From: RGIG3077 sp045541475
GTDB lineage: Bacteria > Bacillota > Clostridia > Oscillospirales > Ruminococcaceae
Length of the DNA: 64,000 nt
NCBI GenBank assembly: GCA_045541475.1
Contig: JAZQJI010000034.1
Coordinates: 3,088 to 67,087 of the forward strand
Reading direction: 5' to 3'
Positions 24,396 to 32,986 of this stretch are shown here, in pieces. The first letter of the stretch is position 1; every line of letters begins with the position of its first letter. The notes below the pieces were generated by a model. The model was given only the letters and a program-made list of their open reading frames with translations. It did no database searches and was not told the DNA's origin. Position numbers and translations under genes: made by a program.

Positions 24396-24411
24396 AATTT
24401 AAACCTAAAAT

Positions 24412-24469
24412 CTCCGCGCTTTGCATAAGCTTTAGCAGTAAGGCTTAATGCGAAAGGCGGAGTTTTTTT
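24412..24469 (+). terminator. terminator whose 3' arm carries the next gene's Shine-Dalgarno
   Basis: CTCCGC pairs with GCGGAG, and inner GCTTTGCAT/ATGCGAAAGG and AAGC/GCTT segments extend the stem; seven T follow. The 3' arm GGCGGAG is also the only plausible ribosome site for the TTG start at 24468. Confidence 0.8.
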
Positions 24470-25613
24470 GTTTGGCAGATTTTTCAGATTATTCTCTTTG
24501 ATAACGGCTTGTGTTTTTGTATCGTTTTTGGTGATTTCTGCAAATGCGGCGGAAGAACCTTTACAAAACGCACCGCAAACGGCAATTGTGCTTGCAAGCG
24601 GAACGGACGGCAGTATACTTTCATCATCAAACGGTGATATGCAGTGCAATGTGGGCACGCTTGCAAAAATTATGACTGCGCTGATAATTTCGGAACGTAT
24701 TGAAAGCGGAGAACTCGCTCTTGATACTCTTATAACCGCAAGTGCAAATGCACAAAGTACAAAGGGTGCGGTGATATGGCTGACGGCGGGCGAAAAAATG
24801 AGCGCAGGCGATTTGCTTTTATCCATGATGACGGGCAATGCAAACGATGCCGCAATCGCCCTGGCAGAGCATACCGCGCAGACGGAACAAGCTTTTGTTG
24901 ATATCATGAACCAAAAAGCGCAAAGTCTTGGTATGCGCAACACACTTTTTACGGATTGCACGGGCCTTGATGTCGCGGCATATTCAACTGCAAATGATAT
25001 TGCAATACTTTGCTGTGAGCTTGTAAAATATGAATTTTTGTACAACTGCATGACGCCGTGGCTTACTTATGTGAGAAACGGTGAAACCGAGCTGGTAAAT
25101 TCCAATGAGCTTGTAAAAAACTATGCGGGAATTATTGGCATAAAGGGCTCTAAAACCGAAAATTCGCAGTATTGTCTTGCGGCGGCGGCTGAAAGAAACG
25201 GCGAATGTTATCTTTCCGTTTGCCTTAATTTTGCTGATAAAGACGAATGTGCCAAAGCGGCAAAATCAATGCTTAATAGCGGGTTTTCGGGCTATGCGAC
25301 TATATATCCGCTTGTGGATTTTACGCAACTTAAAAGCGTGGGTGTAAAGGGTGGCACAGAAAAGCAGGTTGATATTGATGTTGACGTTTTGCCTGTTTGC
25401 GTGCCCGTGTGTGATGCACAGGATATATCGGGCGTTGCTTTTTTGCCAAAATTTGTCAGTGCACCCGTTAAAAAAGGTCAAAAGCTAGGTGTGCTGATGA
25501 TTTATGCCGATGACGTGCTTGTATCGCAGGCGGATATATGCGCGCAAAACACTGTCAAGCGCGAAAATATCGGCACTGCATTTTTATCTCTTTTGGAAAC
25601 TTTACTAAATTAA
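24468..25613 (+). CDS. D-alanyl-D-alanine carboxypeptidase homologue, probably inactive
   Basis: A 381-residue exported protein of the S11/DacF family, with signal peptide LITACVFVSFLVISANAAEE. The overall pattern is clear: KIMTALIISERIESGEL, GEKMSAGDLLLSMM, NDAAIALAEH and LGMRNTLFTDCTGL. All three penicillin-binding motifs are changed: SxxK reads TLAK (Thr64 for Ser, Lys67 kept), SxN reads NAN (124-126), and KTG reads KGS (226-228). Loss of the nucleophile Ser and the KTG triad suggests a pseudoenzyme; a Thr nucleophile is not excluded. The long frame without stops implies it is maintained. The TTG start follows GGCGGAG, which sits in the upstream terminator stem. Confidence 0.82.
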   Translation: MFGRFFRLFSLITACVFVSFLVISANAAEEPLQNAPQTAIVLASGTDGSILSSSNGDMQCNVGTLAKIMTALIISERIESGELALDTLITASANAQSTKGAVIWLTAGEKMSAGDLLLSMMTGNANDAAIALAEHTAQTEQAFVDIMNQKAQSLGMRNTLFTDCTGLDVAAYSTANDIAILCCELVKYEFLYNCMTPWLTYVRNGETELVNSNELVKNYAGIIGIKGSKTENSQYCLAAAAERNGECYLSVCLNFADKDECAKAAKSMLNSGFSGYATIYPLVDFTQLKSVGVKGGTEKQVDIDVDVLPVCVPVCDAQDISGVAFLPKFVSAPVKKGQKLGVLMIYADDVLVSQADICAQNTVKRENIGTAFLSLLETLLN

Positions 25614-25663
25614 TTCTAAAAATTTGTGCGATTTGTAAAAAATAAAAAAATTTTGATTGGCAC

Positions 25664-25692
25664 TTGATTAATTTTGCACAATATTGTATAAT
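25664..25692 (+). promoter_or_regulatory. sigma-A-type promoter for pgi
   Basis: TTGATT, a 17-nt spacer and TATAAT (25687-25692). It gives a leader of about 105 nt that shows no recognisable riboswitch. Confidence 0.72.
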
Positions 25693-25804
25693 AAAGATAC
25701 ATAAACATCATTTTGTCGTTGATACGGTTTTTACATAAGATAGTTTATCAAACGGCATAATTGGTTGTTTATTATTCAGATACTATTGCGGAGGACTGCA
25801 AAAT

Positions 25805-27142
25805 ATGGCATTGAAGCTTAACACAAAACATCTTGAAGGCTTTGTGGCTGCGCATGAGCTTGACGCTGTCAAGCGTGAAACGGAACTTGCAGCTCAGGTT
25901 CTTCATGAAAAGAGCGGCCTTGGAAGTGATTTTCTCGGCTGGCTTGATTTGCCTACCGAATATGACAAGGAAGAATTTGCACGCATTAAGGCTGCGGCTG
26001 AGCGCATTAAGCAAAATTCCGATATTCTTATCGTAATCGGCATTGGCGGATCATACCTTGGAGCAAGAGCAGCTATTGAACTGCTTAAATCTCCCTTCTA
26101 CAACAATCTTAAAAAGGATACTCCCGACATCTACTATGTGGGAAACAATATCAGCCCGACATATCTCAACGAAGTTTTGAGCATTTGCGAAGGCAAGGAT
26201 ATTTCCGTTAACGTTATTTCAAAATCGGGCACCACAACAGAGCCTGCACTCGCTTTCAGAGTGTTCAAGCAGCTTGTTGAAAAGAAATACGGCAAGGAAG
26301 AGGCTAAAAACCGTATTTACTGCACAACCGATAAGGCAAGAGGAACTTTAAAAGGTCTTGCCGATACAGAAGGCTACGAAACATTTGTTATTGCAGATGA
26401 TGTCGGCGGAAGATTTTCCGTACTTACAGCGGTAGGCTTGCTGCCGATTGCTGTTGCAGGTTGCGATATTGACGCAATTATGCAGGGTGCTGCAAAGGCT
26501 ATGGAAGATTTCTCCAAGCCCTTTGATGAAAACGACTGCTACAAGTACGCTGCACTGCGCAACATTCTTTACCGCAAGGGCAAGGGCGTTGAATTGCTCG
26601 TTTCCTACGATCCTTCATTCACAATGATGGCTGAATGGTACAAGCAATTGTTTGGCGAATCCGAAGGTAAGGACAACAAGGGTATTTTCCCTGCATCAGT
26701 TACCTTCTCAACCGACCTTCACTCAATGGGTCAGTATATTCAAGACGGCGCACGCATCATGTTTGAAACCGTTGTGGATATCAAGAAACCCAAGCAGGAT
26801 TTCTATCTTGAAGACGACGCTGAAAATCTTGATGGACTTAACTTCCTCACATCACAGAATATGTCTGTTGTAAACAGATGTGCTTTGGAAGGCACAATTC
26901 TCGCTCACACAGAGGGCGGCGTACCCAATATCATTCTTGAACTTGATGATACTAACGAATTCAGCTTCGGATATATGGTATACTTTTTTGAAAAGGCTTG
27001 TGCGGTTTCGGGCTATATGCTGGGTGTAAATCCCTTTAACCAGCCCGGAGTCGAAAGTTATAAAGCAAATATGTTCGCACTTCTGGGCAAACCCGGATAT
27101 GAGGACAAAAAATCGGCTCTTGAGACAAAGCTCGGAAGATAA
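25805..27142 (+). CDS. pgi: glucose-6-phosphate isomerase
   Basis: Interconverts glucose-6-phosphate and fructose-6-phosphate in glycolysis. The 445-residue length fits the bacterial short form. Signatures are GIGGSYLGARAAIE, the phosphate-binding VISKSGTTTEPALAFR and the C-terminal NPFNQPGVESYK carrying the catalytic Lys. Its SD is GGAGG. It is followed after 23 bp by a small P-loop protein gene on the same transcript. Together with the ROK glucokinase and manA further on, it feeds hexoses from polysaccharide breakdown into glycolysis. Confidence 0.97.
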   Translation: MALKLNTKHLEGFVAAHELDAVKRETELAAQVLHEKSGLGSDFLGWLDLPTEYDKEEFARIKAAAERIKQNSDILIVIGIGGSYLGARAAIELLKSPFYNNLKKDTPDIYYVGNNISPTYLNEVLSICEGKDISVNVISKSGTTTEPALAFRVFKQLVEKKYGKEEAKNRIYCTTDKARGTLKGLADTEGYETFVIADDVGGRFSVLTAVGLLPIAVAGCDIDAIMQGAAKAMEDFSKPFDENDCYKYAALRNILYRKGKGVELLVSYDPSFTMMAEWYKQLFGESEGKDNKGIFPASVTFSTDLHSMGQYIQDGARIMFETVVDIKKPKQDFYLEDDAENLDGLNFLTSQNMSVVNRCALEGTILAHTEGGVPNIILELDDTNEFSFGYMVYFFEKACAVSGYMLGVNPFNQPGVESYKANMFALLGKPGYEDKKSALETKLGR

Positions 27143-27165
27143 CCCACAAAGAAAGGACTAAAGCT

Positions 27166-27573
27166 ATGGTAAAGATTATTACAGGAAACAAAGGCTCAGG
27201 CAAAACAAAAATTCTCGTAGACATGATTAACAAGGCAGCTACTTCTTCAAGCGGCAACGTTATTTGTGTTGAAAAGGGCATGAATCTTACTTATGATATT
27301 TCACACAAGGCAAGACTCATCGTTTCCGATGATTATAAGATTGACTGCTACGATACATGCTACGGCTTTATCGCAGGTATTCTCTCCGGCAACTATGATA
27401 TCACAGATGTTTTTGTTGACGGTATTCTCAAAATGGGCGGACGCAACTATGATGAACTTGCAAAGTTCCTTGATAAAGTAAACGAACTTTCAGGCGAAAA
27501 TATTTCCGTTACTATCACAGTATCTGAAGATACTGAAAAGTTGCCCGAAGGTGTTACAAAGTACATGGCATAA
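27166..27573 (+). CDS. small P-loop protein of unknown function
   Basis: A 135-residue protein starting with a Walker A motif (ITGNKGSGKTKILVDM). A Walker B-like stretch DITDVFVDGIL lies near residues 85-95. No membrane segment or extra domain is visible, and it is too short for a typical AAA or kinase fold, though a minimal nucleotide-binding domain is possible. It is co-transcribed with pgi and followed by a strong terminator. Function unknown. Confidence 0.75.
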   Translation: MVKIITGNKGSGKTKILVDMINKAATSSSGNVICVEKGMNLTYDISHKARLIVSDDYKIDCYDTCYGFIAGILSGNYDITDVFVDGILKMGGRNYDELAKFLDKVNELSGENISVTITVSEDTEKLPEGVTKYMA

Positions 27574-27623
27574 TTGTTGCATTTTTGCACAAAAATGCCT
27601 TTTTGGGTATAAAATATCATATA

Positions 27624-27652
27624 ACGGAAGCTCTTTTTGGGCTTCCGTTTTT
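27624..27652 (+). terminator. terminator of pgi operon
   Basis: ACGGAAGC pairs with GCTTCCGT around a 9-nt loop and is followed by TTTTT. Confidence 0.88.
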
Positions 27653-27690
27653 ATAAATGCACCAAAAATCAAAAAAGTTGCGTTAAACAC

Positions 27691-27719
27691 TTGACAAGCA
27701 ACGAAATTCTTTGTATAAT
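27691..27719 (+). promoter_or_regulatory. consensus promoter for yceD-rpmF
   Basis: TTGACA, a 17-nt spacer and TATAAT (27714-27719), an exact consensus match. Confidence 0.87.
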
Positions 27720-27760
27720 AATGTTTGCGGTTTATTGGCAAATTGTTGAGGTATTTAATT

Positions 27761-28207
27761 ATGAATATCAACGTTAAACAGCTTTTTAATATTATCGGTG
27801 AAAGAAAAGACTTTCAATGTCAAATTCCTCTTGGGGAGCTTGATTATTTAAGAGGGTTTAAATTTTCTTCTCCCGTTGATATCAGCGGATTTCTATTCAA
27901 TCGCGCGGGGATTGTTTCGCTTGAATTTTCAGTACGATTCACACTCACAGTCGTATGCGACAGATGCCTTGATGAGCTTGACCGTGATTATTTTTATGAG
28001 TTTGAGCATACAGTGGTACATTCGCTTGAAAGTGATAATGACGAATATATCATCGCACAGGATGATATGATCGACATCAACGAAATTGCTCTTTCTGATT
28101 TGTTGCTGCAGTTGCCCAGCAAAATGCTTTGCAATGAAGATTGCAAGGGCTTGTGCTTGAAGTGCGGCTGTAATTTGAATAAATCAGAATGTGAATGTAA
28201 TAACTGA
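27761..28207 (+). CDS. yceD: YceD/DUF177 family protein
   Basis: A 148-residue protein of the DUF177 family. Two Cys clusters (CDRCLDEL near residue 67 and CNEDCKGLCLKCGCNLNKSECEC at the C-terminus) look metal-binding. In many bacteria yceD lies directly upstream of rpmF, as here, and in E. coli and plants it has been linked to 23S rRNA accumulation. The ATG at 27761 follows TTGAGG; an in-frame ATG 36 nt earlier has no ribosome site and lies close to the predicted transcription start. Confidence 0.88.
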   Translation: MNINVKQLFNIIGERKDFQCQIPLGELDYLRGFKFSSPVDISGFLFNRAGIVSLEFSVRFTLTVVCDRCLDELDRDYFYEFEHTVVHSLESDNDEYIIAQDDMIDINEIALSDLLLQLPSKMLCNEDCKGLCLKCGCNLNKSECECNN

Positions 28208-28250
28208 TTGCCGCTTTTTTATTGTTCAATTTATAAAGGAGGTGCACAAA

Positions 28251-28433
28251 ATGGCTGTACCAAAGAATAAGGTTTCCAAGGCAAGAAGAGATAAGAGACG
28301 TTCCAACGTATGGAAGCTCGATGCTCCTGCTTTCTCAAAATGCACAAACTGCGGAGAGCTTACAGCACCGCACAAGGTATGCAACGTCTGCGGCTATTAT
28401 AAGGGCGTAGAGGTTAAGAAGATGGATGACTAA
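28251..28433 (+). CDS. rpmF: 50S ribosomal protein L32
   Basis: A 60-residue zinc-ribbon ribosomal protein. The N-terminus AVPKNKVSKARRDKRRSNVWKL is diagnostic, and the zinc ligands are CTNC and CNVC, so it is the Zn-binding (C+) paralogue. AAAGGAGG precedes the ATG at ideal spacing. It forms an operon with yceD. Confidence 0.97.
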   Translation: MAVPKNKVSKARRDKRRSNVWKLDAPAFSKCTNCGELTAPHKVCNVCGYYKGVEVKKMDD

Positions 28434-28467
28434 TTGTCGTTTTCTCATCATGTTTTTACGAAACGGG

Positions 28468-28495
28468 AAGACAGAAGGCAGAAAATATCTGTCTT
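28468..28495 (+). terminator. hairpin terminator after rpmF
   Basis: AAGACAG pairs with CTGTCTT around a 14-nt loop and is followed by GTGTTTTCTCGTTTTTTTT. Confidence 0.65.
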
Positions 28496-28541
28496 GTGTT
28501 TTCTCGTTTTTTTTGAATTTTTCTAAAAAAAGAGGTACACC

Positions 28542-29837
28542 GTGGCAAAAATTTTTGATGTTGTTAAAAAATCGCCTGCTGCTAAGGCGCATATACAATG
28601 CGGTGATGAACTTTTAGCGATAAATTCTGTGCCGATTAACGATGTGCTTGACTATATGTTCTATGCCGCCGAGTGTGAGCTCACCCTTACGTTGTGCCGC
28701 GACGGCAAAAAGTTTGAAAAGAAAATCAAAAAAGGCGAATATGAGGATTTGGGGCTTGAGTTTGAAACATTTTTGATGGACAAAAAGCAAACCTGCCGTA
28801 ATAAGTGCATCTTCTGCTTTATTGACCAAATGCCCCCTAATATGCGCGAAACCTTGTATTTTAAAGATGATGACTCACGTCTTTCGTTTTTGCACGGCAA
28901 TTACGTTACGCTTACAAATCTTGATGATAATGATATCGACCGAATTGTTAAGATGAAGCTGCCGCTTAATATTTCCGTGCATACAACAAATCCGCAATTG
29001 CGATGCAAAATGATGAATAATCGCTTTGCGGGTGAAAAGCTTAAATATTTGCAGATTTTAAGCGATAATAATATCAAGATGAACTGCCAGATTGTTCTTT
29101 GCCCTGATTATAACGATGGAAAAGAGCTTGACAGAACATTAAACGATTTGTGCTCGCTTATGCCCAATATCGACAGCATTGCAATTGTGCCGCTTGGCAT
29201 GACAAAGTTTAGAGAGAATTTAACTCCCTTGCGTGCCGTTGATAAAGAATGTGCGGTTGATGTTATAAAAACGGTTGAAAAGTATCAAAAACAGATGCTT
29301 GAAAAGTATGAAACAAGACTTGTTTTTGTTGCTGATGAGTTTTATTTAAAGGCGGAAATACCGCTACCTGACGCTTATTCTTACGAGGATTTTGCACAGT
29401 ACGAAAACGGCGTCGGTATGCTTTCTCTGCTGATTGATGAGTTTGAATATGCCCTTGAAAATGCTAAAGAGTGCGCAAATACAACAAAAAAGGCAATTGC
29501 AACCGGTACTGCTGCTTTTGATACAATATCAAAGCTTGTAAACATGGCAAAGAAAAAATTTCCACAGGTAGATTGCGAGGTTTACGCAATTAAAAACGAC
29601 TTTTTCGGTCACAGCATTACCGTTACGGGCTTGATCACCGCTCAGGATATCATAAATCAGTTAAAGGGCAAATTGCCCGAAAATTCAACACTTTTGCTAT
29701 CACGCAGCATGCTAAAGGCTGATTGTGATGTTTTTCTTGATGATTTTAGCATAAGCGATGTGGAAAACGCATTAAACGTAAAAACTATCATTACCGAAAA
29801 CGACGGCGACAAACTGCTTGACGCTGTTTTATCATAA
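28542..29837 (+). CDS. PDZ/radical SAM protein of the DUF512 family
   Basis: A 431-residue protein. Residues 1-65 form a PDZ-like domain (VVKKSPAAKAHIQCGDELLAINS). The radical SAM cluster motif is CRNKCIFCFIDQMP near residue 86, and the C-terminal half is DUF512 (YENGVGMLSLLIDEF, TGTAAFDTISKL). The family is widespread in Firmicutes directly upstream of der, as here (23 bp), but its substrate is unknown. GTG at 28542 follows AGAGGT at good spacing. No signal peptide, so it is cytosolic despite the PDZ domain. Confidence 0.9.
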   Translation: MAKIFDVVKKSPAAKAHIQCGDELLAINSVPINDVLDYMFYAAECELTLTLCRDGKKFEKKIKKGEYEDLGLEFETFLMDKKQTCRNKCIFCFIDQMPPNMRETLYFKDDDSRLSFLHGNYVTLTNLDDNDIDRIVKMKLPLNISVHTTNPQLRCKMMNNRFAGEKLKYLQILSDNNIKMNCQIVLCPDYNDGKELDRTLNDLCSLMPNIDSIAIVPLGMTKFRENLTPLRAVDKECAVDVIKTVEKYQKQMLEKYETRLVFVADEFYLKAEIPLPDAYSYEDFAQYENGVGMLSLLIDEFEYALENAKECANTTKKAIATGTAAFDTISKLVNMAKKKFPQVDCEVYAIKNDFFGHSITVTGLITAQDIINQLKGKLPENSTLLLSRSMLKADCDVFLDDFSISDVENALNVKTIITENDGDKLLDAVLS

Positions 29838-29860
29838 AATTATAAGAAACGGAGAAAATT

Positions 29861-31186
29861 ATGGCTTTACCATTAGTGGCGGTTGTCGGCCGTCCCAATG
29901 TCGGAAAATCCACACTTTTTAATAAGCTTACAGGTAAGCGTATTTCTATAGTTGATGATACGCCCGGCGTTACCCGTGACCGCATTTACTCCAAATGCGA
30001 GTGGAGAAACCGCGAATTTATGCTTGTTGATACAGGCGGTATTGAACCGCACAGCGATGATGTAATTCTTTCACAGATGCGTCGTCAGGCACAGCTTGCA
30101 ATTGATAACGCAGATGTTATTGTGCTTGTTGTGGATATCCGCTGCGGTGTTACTGCAAACGATACCGACGTTGCCAATATGCTGCTTAAAAGCGGCAAGC
30201 CCATTGTGCTTTGTGTAAATAAATGCGATGCTTTGGGTCCTGCACCTATGGAACTTTACGAGTTTTATAATTTGGGCGTTGGTGAACCCATGCCCGTTTC
30301 TGCCGAGCATGGTCATGGCACGGGCGATTTGCTTGACGTGATATTTGAATATCTGCCCGATACCGAATTTGAAGAATACGATGATGATTATATCAAGGTT
30401 GCGGTTATCGGAAAGCCCAACGTAGGCAAAAGTTCACTTGTAAACAAACTTTGCGGCGAGGATAGAATGATTGTTTCTGACATTGCTGGAACAACAAGGG
30501 ATTCGACCGATACCGAAATCGAAAACGAGCACGGCAAGTTTGTTTTTATTGATACCGCAGGCTTGCGCAAACGCAAAAAGGTTTACGAGAATATTGAACG
30601 TTACAGTGCTTTGCGCTCGTACATGGCTGTTGACCGTGCGGACGTATGCCTTATTATGATTGATGCTGAGGTTGGTTTTACCGAGCAGGATTCCAAAATT
30701 GCGGGCTATGCGCATGAGCAAGGCAAGGCTTGCCTTATTGCTGTAAATAAGTGGGATGCGATTGAAAAGACCGACAAGACCATGGACGAGTTTACTGAAA
30801 GACTTAAGGAAGATTTCAGCTTTATGTCCTATGCCCCCTTTATTTTCATTTCGGCAAAAACAGGTCAAAGACTTGACAAGCTTTTTGAAATGATAAGTGC
30901 GGTTTACGAACACAACACTTTCAGAATTTCCACAGGTGTGCTTAACGATATTTTGGCTTACGCAACAACAAGGGTTCAGCCGCCTTCAAACAAGGGCAAA
31001 TTTTTGAAGATTTATTACATGACACAGTCATCTTCCAAACCGCCCACATTTGTTATTTTTGTAAACAATGCAGAGCTTTTCCATTTTTCTTATCAAAGAT
31101 ATATCGAAAACCAGATAAGAGAAGCGTTTGATTTATCGGGTACACCGATAAAGCTCGTTATAAGAGAGCGCGGAAAGGATCAGTAA
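29861..31186 (+). CDS. der: ribosome-associated GTPase Der (EngA)
   Basis: A double-GTPase of 441 residues required for 50S subunit maturation. The first G domain has GRPNVGKSTLFN, DTPGVTRD, DTGG and NKCD; the second has GKPNVGKSSLVN, DIAGTTRD, DTAG and NKWD, both with intact G1-G4 motifs. The C-terminal KH-like domain ends with PIKLVIRERGKD. It is followed by plsY and gpsA, the common clostridial gene order. Confidence 0.97.
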   Translation: MALPLVAVVGRPNVGKSTLFNKLTGKRISIVDDTPGVTRDRIYSKCEWRNREFMLVDTGGIEPHSDDVILSQMRRQAQLAIDNADVIVLVVDIRCGVTANDTDVANMLLKSGKPIVLCVNKCDALGPAPMELYEFYNLGVGEPMPVSAEHGHGTGDLLDVIFEYLPDTEFEEYDDDYIKVAVIGKPNVGKSSLVNKLCGEDRMIVSDIAGTTRDSTDTEIENEHGKFVFIDTAGLRKRKKVYENIERYSALRSYMAVDRADVCLIMIDAEVGFTEQDSKIAGYAHEQGKACLIAVNKWDAIEKTDKTMDEFTERLKEDFSFMSYAPFIFISAKTGQRLDKLFEMISAVYEHNTFRISTGVLNDILAYATTRVQPPSNKGKFLKIYYMTQSSSKPPTFVIFVNNAELFHFSYQRYIENQIREAFDLSGTPIKLVIRERGKDQ

Positions 31187-31237
31187 CCAATCTTTTGGGT
31201 GCCAATTCCCCAAAATACATTTTTCCGAGGAGATTTT

Positions 31238-31918
31238 ATGACATTTACGGTTAAACTTATAATATCGCTTTTAATCAGTGCGGTTATTTCCTATCTAATC
31301 GGCGGACTTAATTCCGCAATTATTTCTGTAAAGCTTCTTGAAGGTGAAGATATCCGCAAACACGGCAGTGGAAACGCAGGTCTTACAAACACTTTGCGTT
31401 GCTTTGGCAAGGCACCTGCAATCTGCACGCTTATAGGCGACCTTGGCAAAGGCGTTGTTGCTGTTTTACTCTCAAAGCTTGTACTTTCACTGTTTTTGCC
31501 CTCGCTTGAATTTACTGCGTTTATTGGCTATTTTTCCGGAATATTCTGCATTTTCGGACATATTTTCCCCATATACTATGGATTTAAGGGCGGTAAGGGC
31601 GTTCTTGTTTCAAGTTCTATTCTGCTCGTTGTTGATCCGATCTGCTTCTGCATAATCATTCCGTTCTTTATTCTTATGGTAGTTCTCACAAAATATGTTT
31701 CGGTTTCTTCCATAACAGCAGCTGCGGTTTATCCGTTCCTCACCTTTGCGTTGCAGTATTTTGCATACGGTTGGGAATTTAACCGCGCACTGATTGATGC
31801 AGGTCTCGTGACTGTTACGGCAGTAATACTGATTTATATGCACAAGGAAAACATAAAGCGACTTAAGGCAGGTACGGAAAATAAGTTTTCCGTAAAATCA
31901 AAATCCAAAAAGAGCTAA
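31238..31918 (+). CDS. plsY: acyl-phosphate:glycerol-3-phosphate acyltransferase
   Basis: An integral membrane enzyme of 226 residues that acylates glycerol-3-phosphate to lysophosphatidate. The diagnostic loops are RKHGSGNAGLTNTLR, GDLGKGVVAV and FKGGKGVLVSSS. About six to seven hydrophobic helices are present, and the C-terminal tail is basic. ATG at 31238 follows GAGGAG; the frame extends upstream without start evidence. It is directly upstream of gpsA, which makes its substrate. Confidence 0.95.
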   Translation: MTFTVKLIISLLISAVISYLIGGLNSAIISVKLLEGEDIRKHGSGNAGLTNTLRCFGKAPAICTLIGDLGKGVVAVLLSKLVLSLFLPSLEFTAFIGYFSGIFCIFGHIFPIYYGFKGGKGVLVSSSILLVVDPICFCIIIPFFILMVVLTKYVSVSSITAAAVYPFLTFALQYFAYGWEFNRALIDAGLVTVTAVILIYMHKENIKRLKAGTENKFSVKSKSKKS

Positions 31919-31936
31919 TTAAGGGGAGGTTTACTC

Positions 31937-32947
31937 ATGCCGAACATTTTTATTTTAGGCTCGGGAAGCTTCAGTCTTGCAATTGCCAACATGGCAGTTT
32001 GTAACGAAAACAACACCGTTACGGTGTGGTCTGCATTCAAGCAGGAGATAGATGATATCATCAAATACGGCGAGCATAAGCAAAAACTGCCCGGTGTTAA
32101 GATATCTGAAAGAATAAATTTTACTGATGATATTTCAAAAGCAAGCGATGCCGAAATCATCATTTTTGGTATTCCCTCGTCGTTTGTGCGTGATGTAGCA
32201 AACAAGGTAAAGCCTTTTACGCAAAAGTGCCGTTGCATCGTAAATACAGGCAAGGGCTTTGATGGCGAAACGCATGATGTTTTAAGCAAGGTTATATCTG
32301 ATGCTATTACTGATAAGCCCGTGGTTGTGCTTTCCGGTCCTTCTCATGCTGAAGAGGTTGCCATTGGCATACCCACAGCGGTTGTTGCCGCAAGTGATGA
32401 TATCAAATCGGCAGAGTATGTGCAGGAATCGCTTTCAACTCCATCGTTCAGAATATATACGGGCGGCGATCCTTTGGGCTGCGAAATCGGCGGAGCATTA
32501 AAAAACATCATCGCTTTGTGCGCAGGTATATGCGATGGTCTGGGCTGCGGCGATAACACAAGGGCGCTGCTTATGACCAGAGGCATGACGGAAATCTGCC
32601 GTTTGGGTGTTGCAATGGGTGCTAAGGCAGAAACATTTGCAGGACTTACAGGCCTTGGTGATTTGATTGTTACCTGCACAAGTATGCACAGCCGCAACCG
32701 CAGGGCAGGCATTTTAATCGGTCAGGGCGTAAATGCTGATGAAGCTGTTAAGCAAATCGGCACGGTTGAAGGTTATCACTGCTGCAAGGCGGCTTATGAT
32801 ATTTCACGCAAATACGGCGTTGAAATGCCCATTACCGAAAGCCTTTATGCTGTTTTGTTTGAAGGCGCAAATATAAACGAAAAATTTTCGCTGCTTATGG
32901 CAAGACCGCAAAAGCATGAAGCAGAAAATTACAGTGATAAAGCGTAA
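31937..32947 (+). CDS. gpsA: glycerol-3-phosphate dehydrogenase [NAD(P)+]
   Basis: Makes glycerol-3-phosphate from dihydroxyacetone phosphate for phospholipid synthesis. The 336-residue protein has VLSGPSHAEEV, GGALKNIIALCAGICDGL with the catalytic Lys, and TGLGDLIVTC. The nucleotide-binding loop reads GSGSFSLAIA where most members have GxGxWGTAL; the variation is conservative in the Gly framework. It lies 18 bp after plsY, forming a der-plsY-gpsA operon. Confidence 0.96.
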   Translation: MPNIFILGSGSFSLAIANMAVCNENNTVTVWSAFKQEIDDIIKYGEHKQKLPGVKISERINFTDDISKASDAEIIIFGIPSSFVRDVANKVKPFTQKCRCIVNTGKGFDGETHDVLSKVISDAITDKPVVVLSGPSHAEEVAIGIPTAVVAASDDIKSAEYVQESLSTPSFRIYTGGDPLGCEIGGALKNIIALCAGICDGLGCGDNTRALLMTRGMTEICRLGVAMGAKAETFAGLTGLGDLIVTCTSMHSRNRRAGILIGQGVNADEAVKQIGTVEGYHCCKAAYDISRKYGVEMPITESLYAVLFEGANINEKFSLLMARPQKHEAENYSDKA

Positions 32948-32986
32948 GCTATTATTATAACAAAAAACAAAGGGGGTATTTTTATT

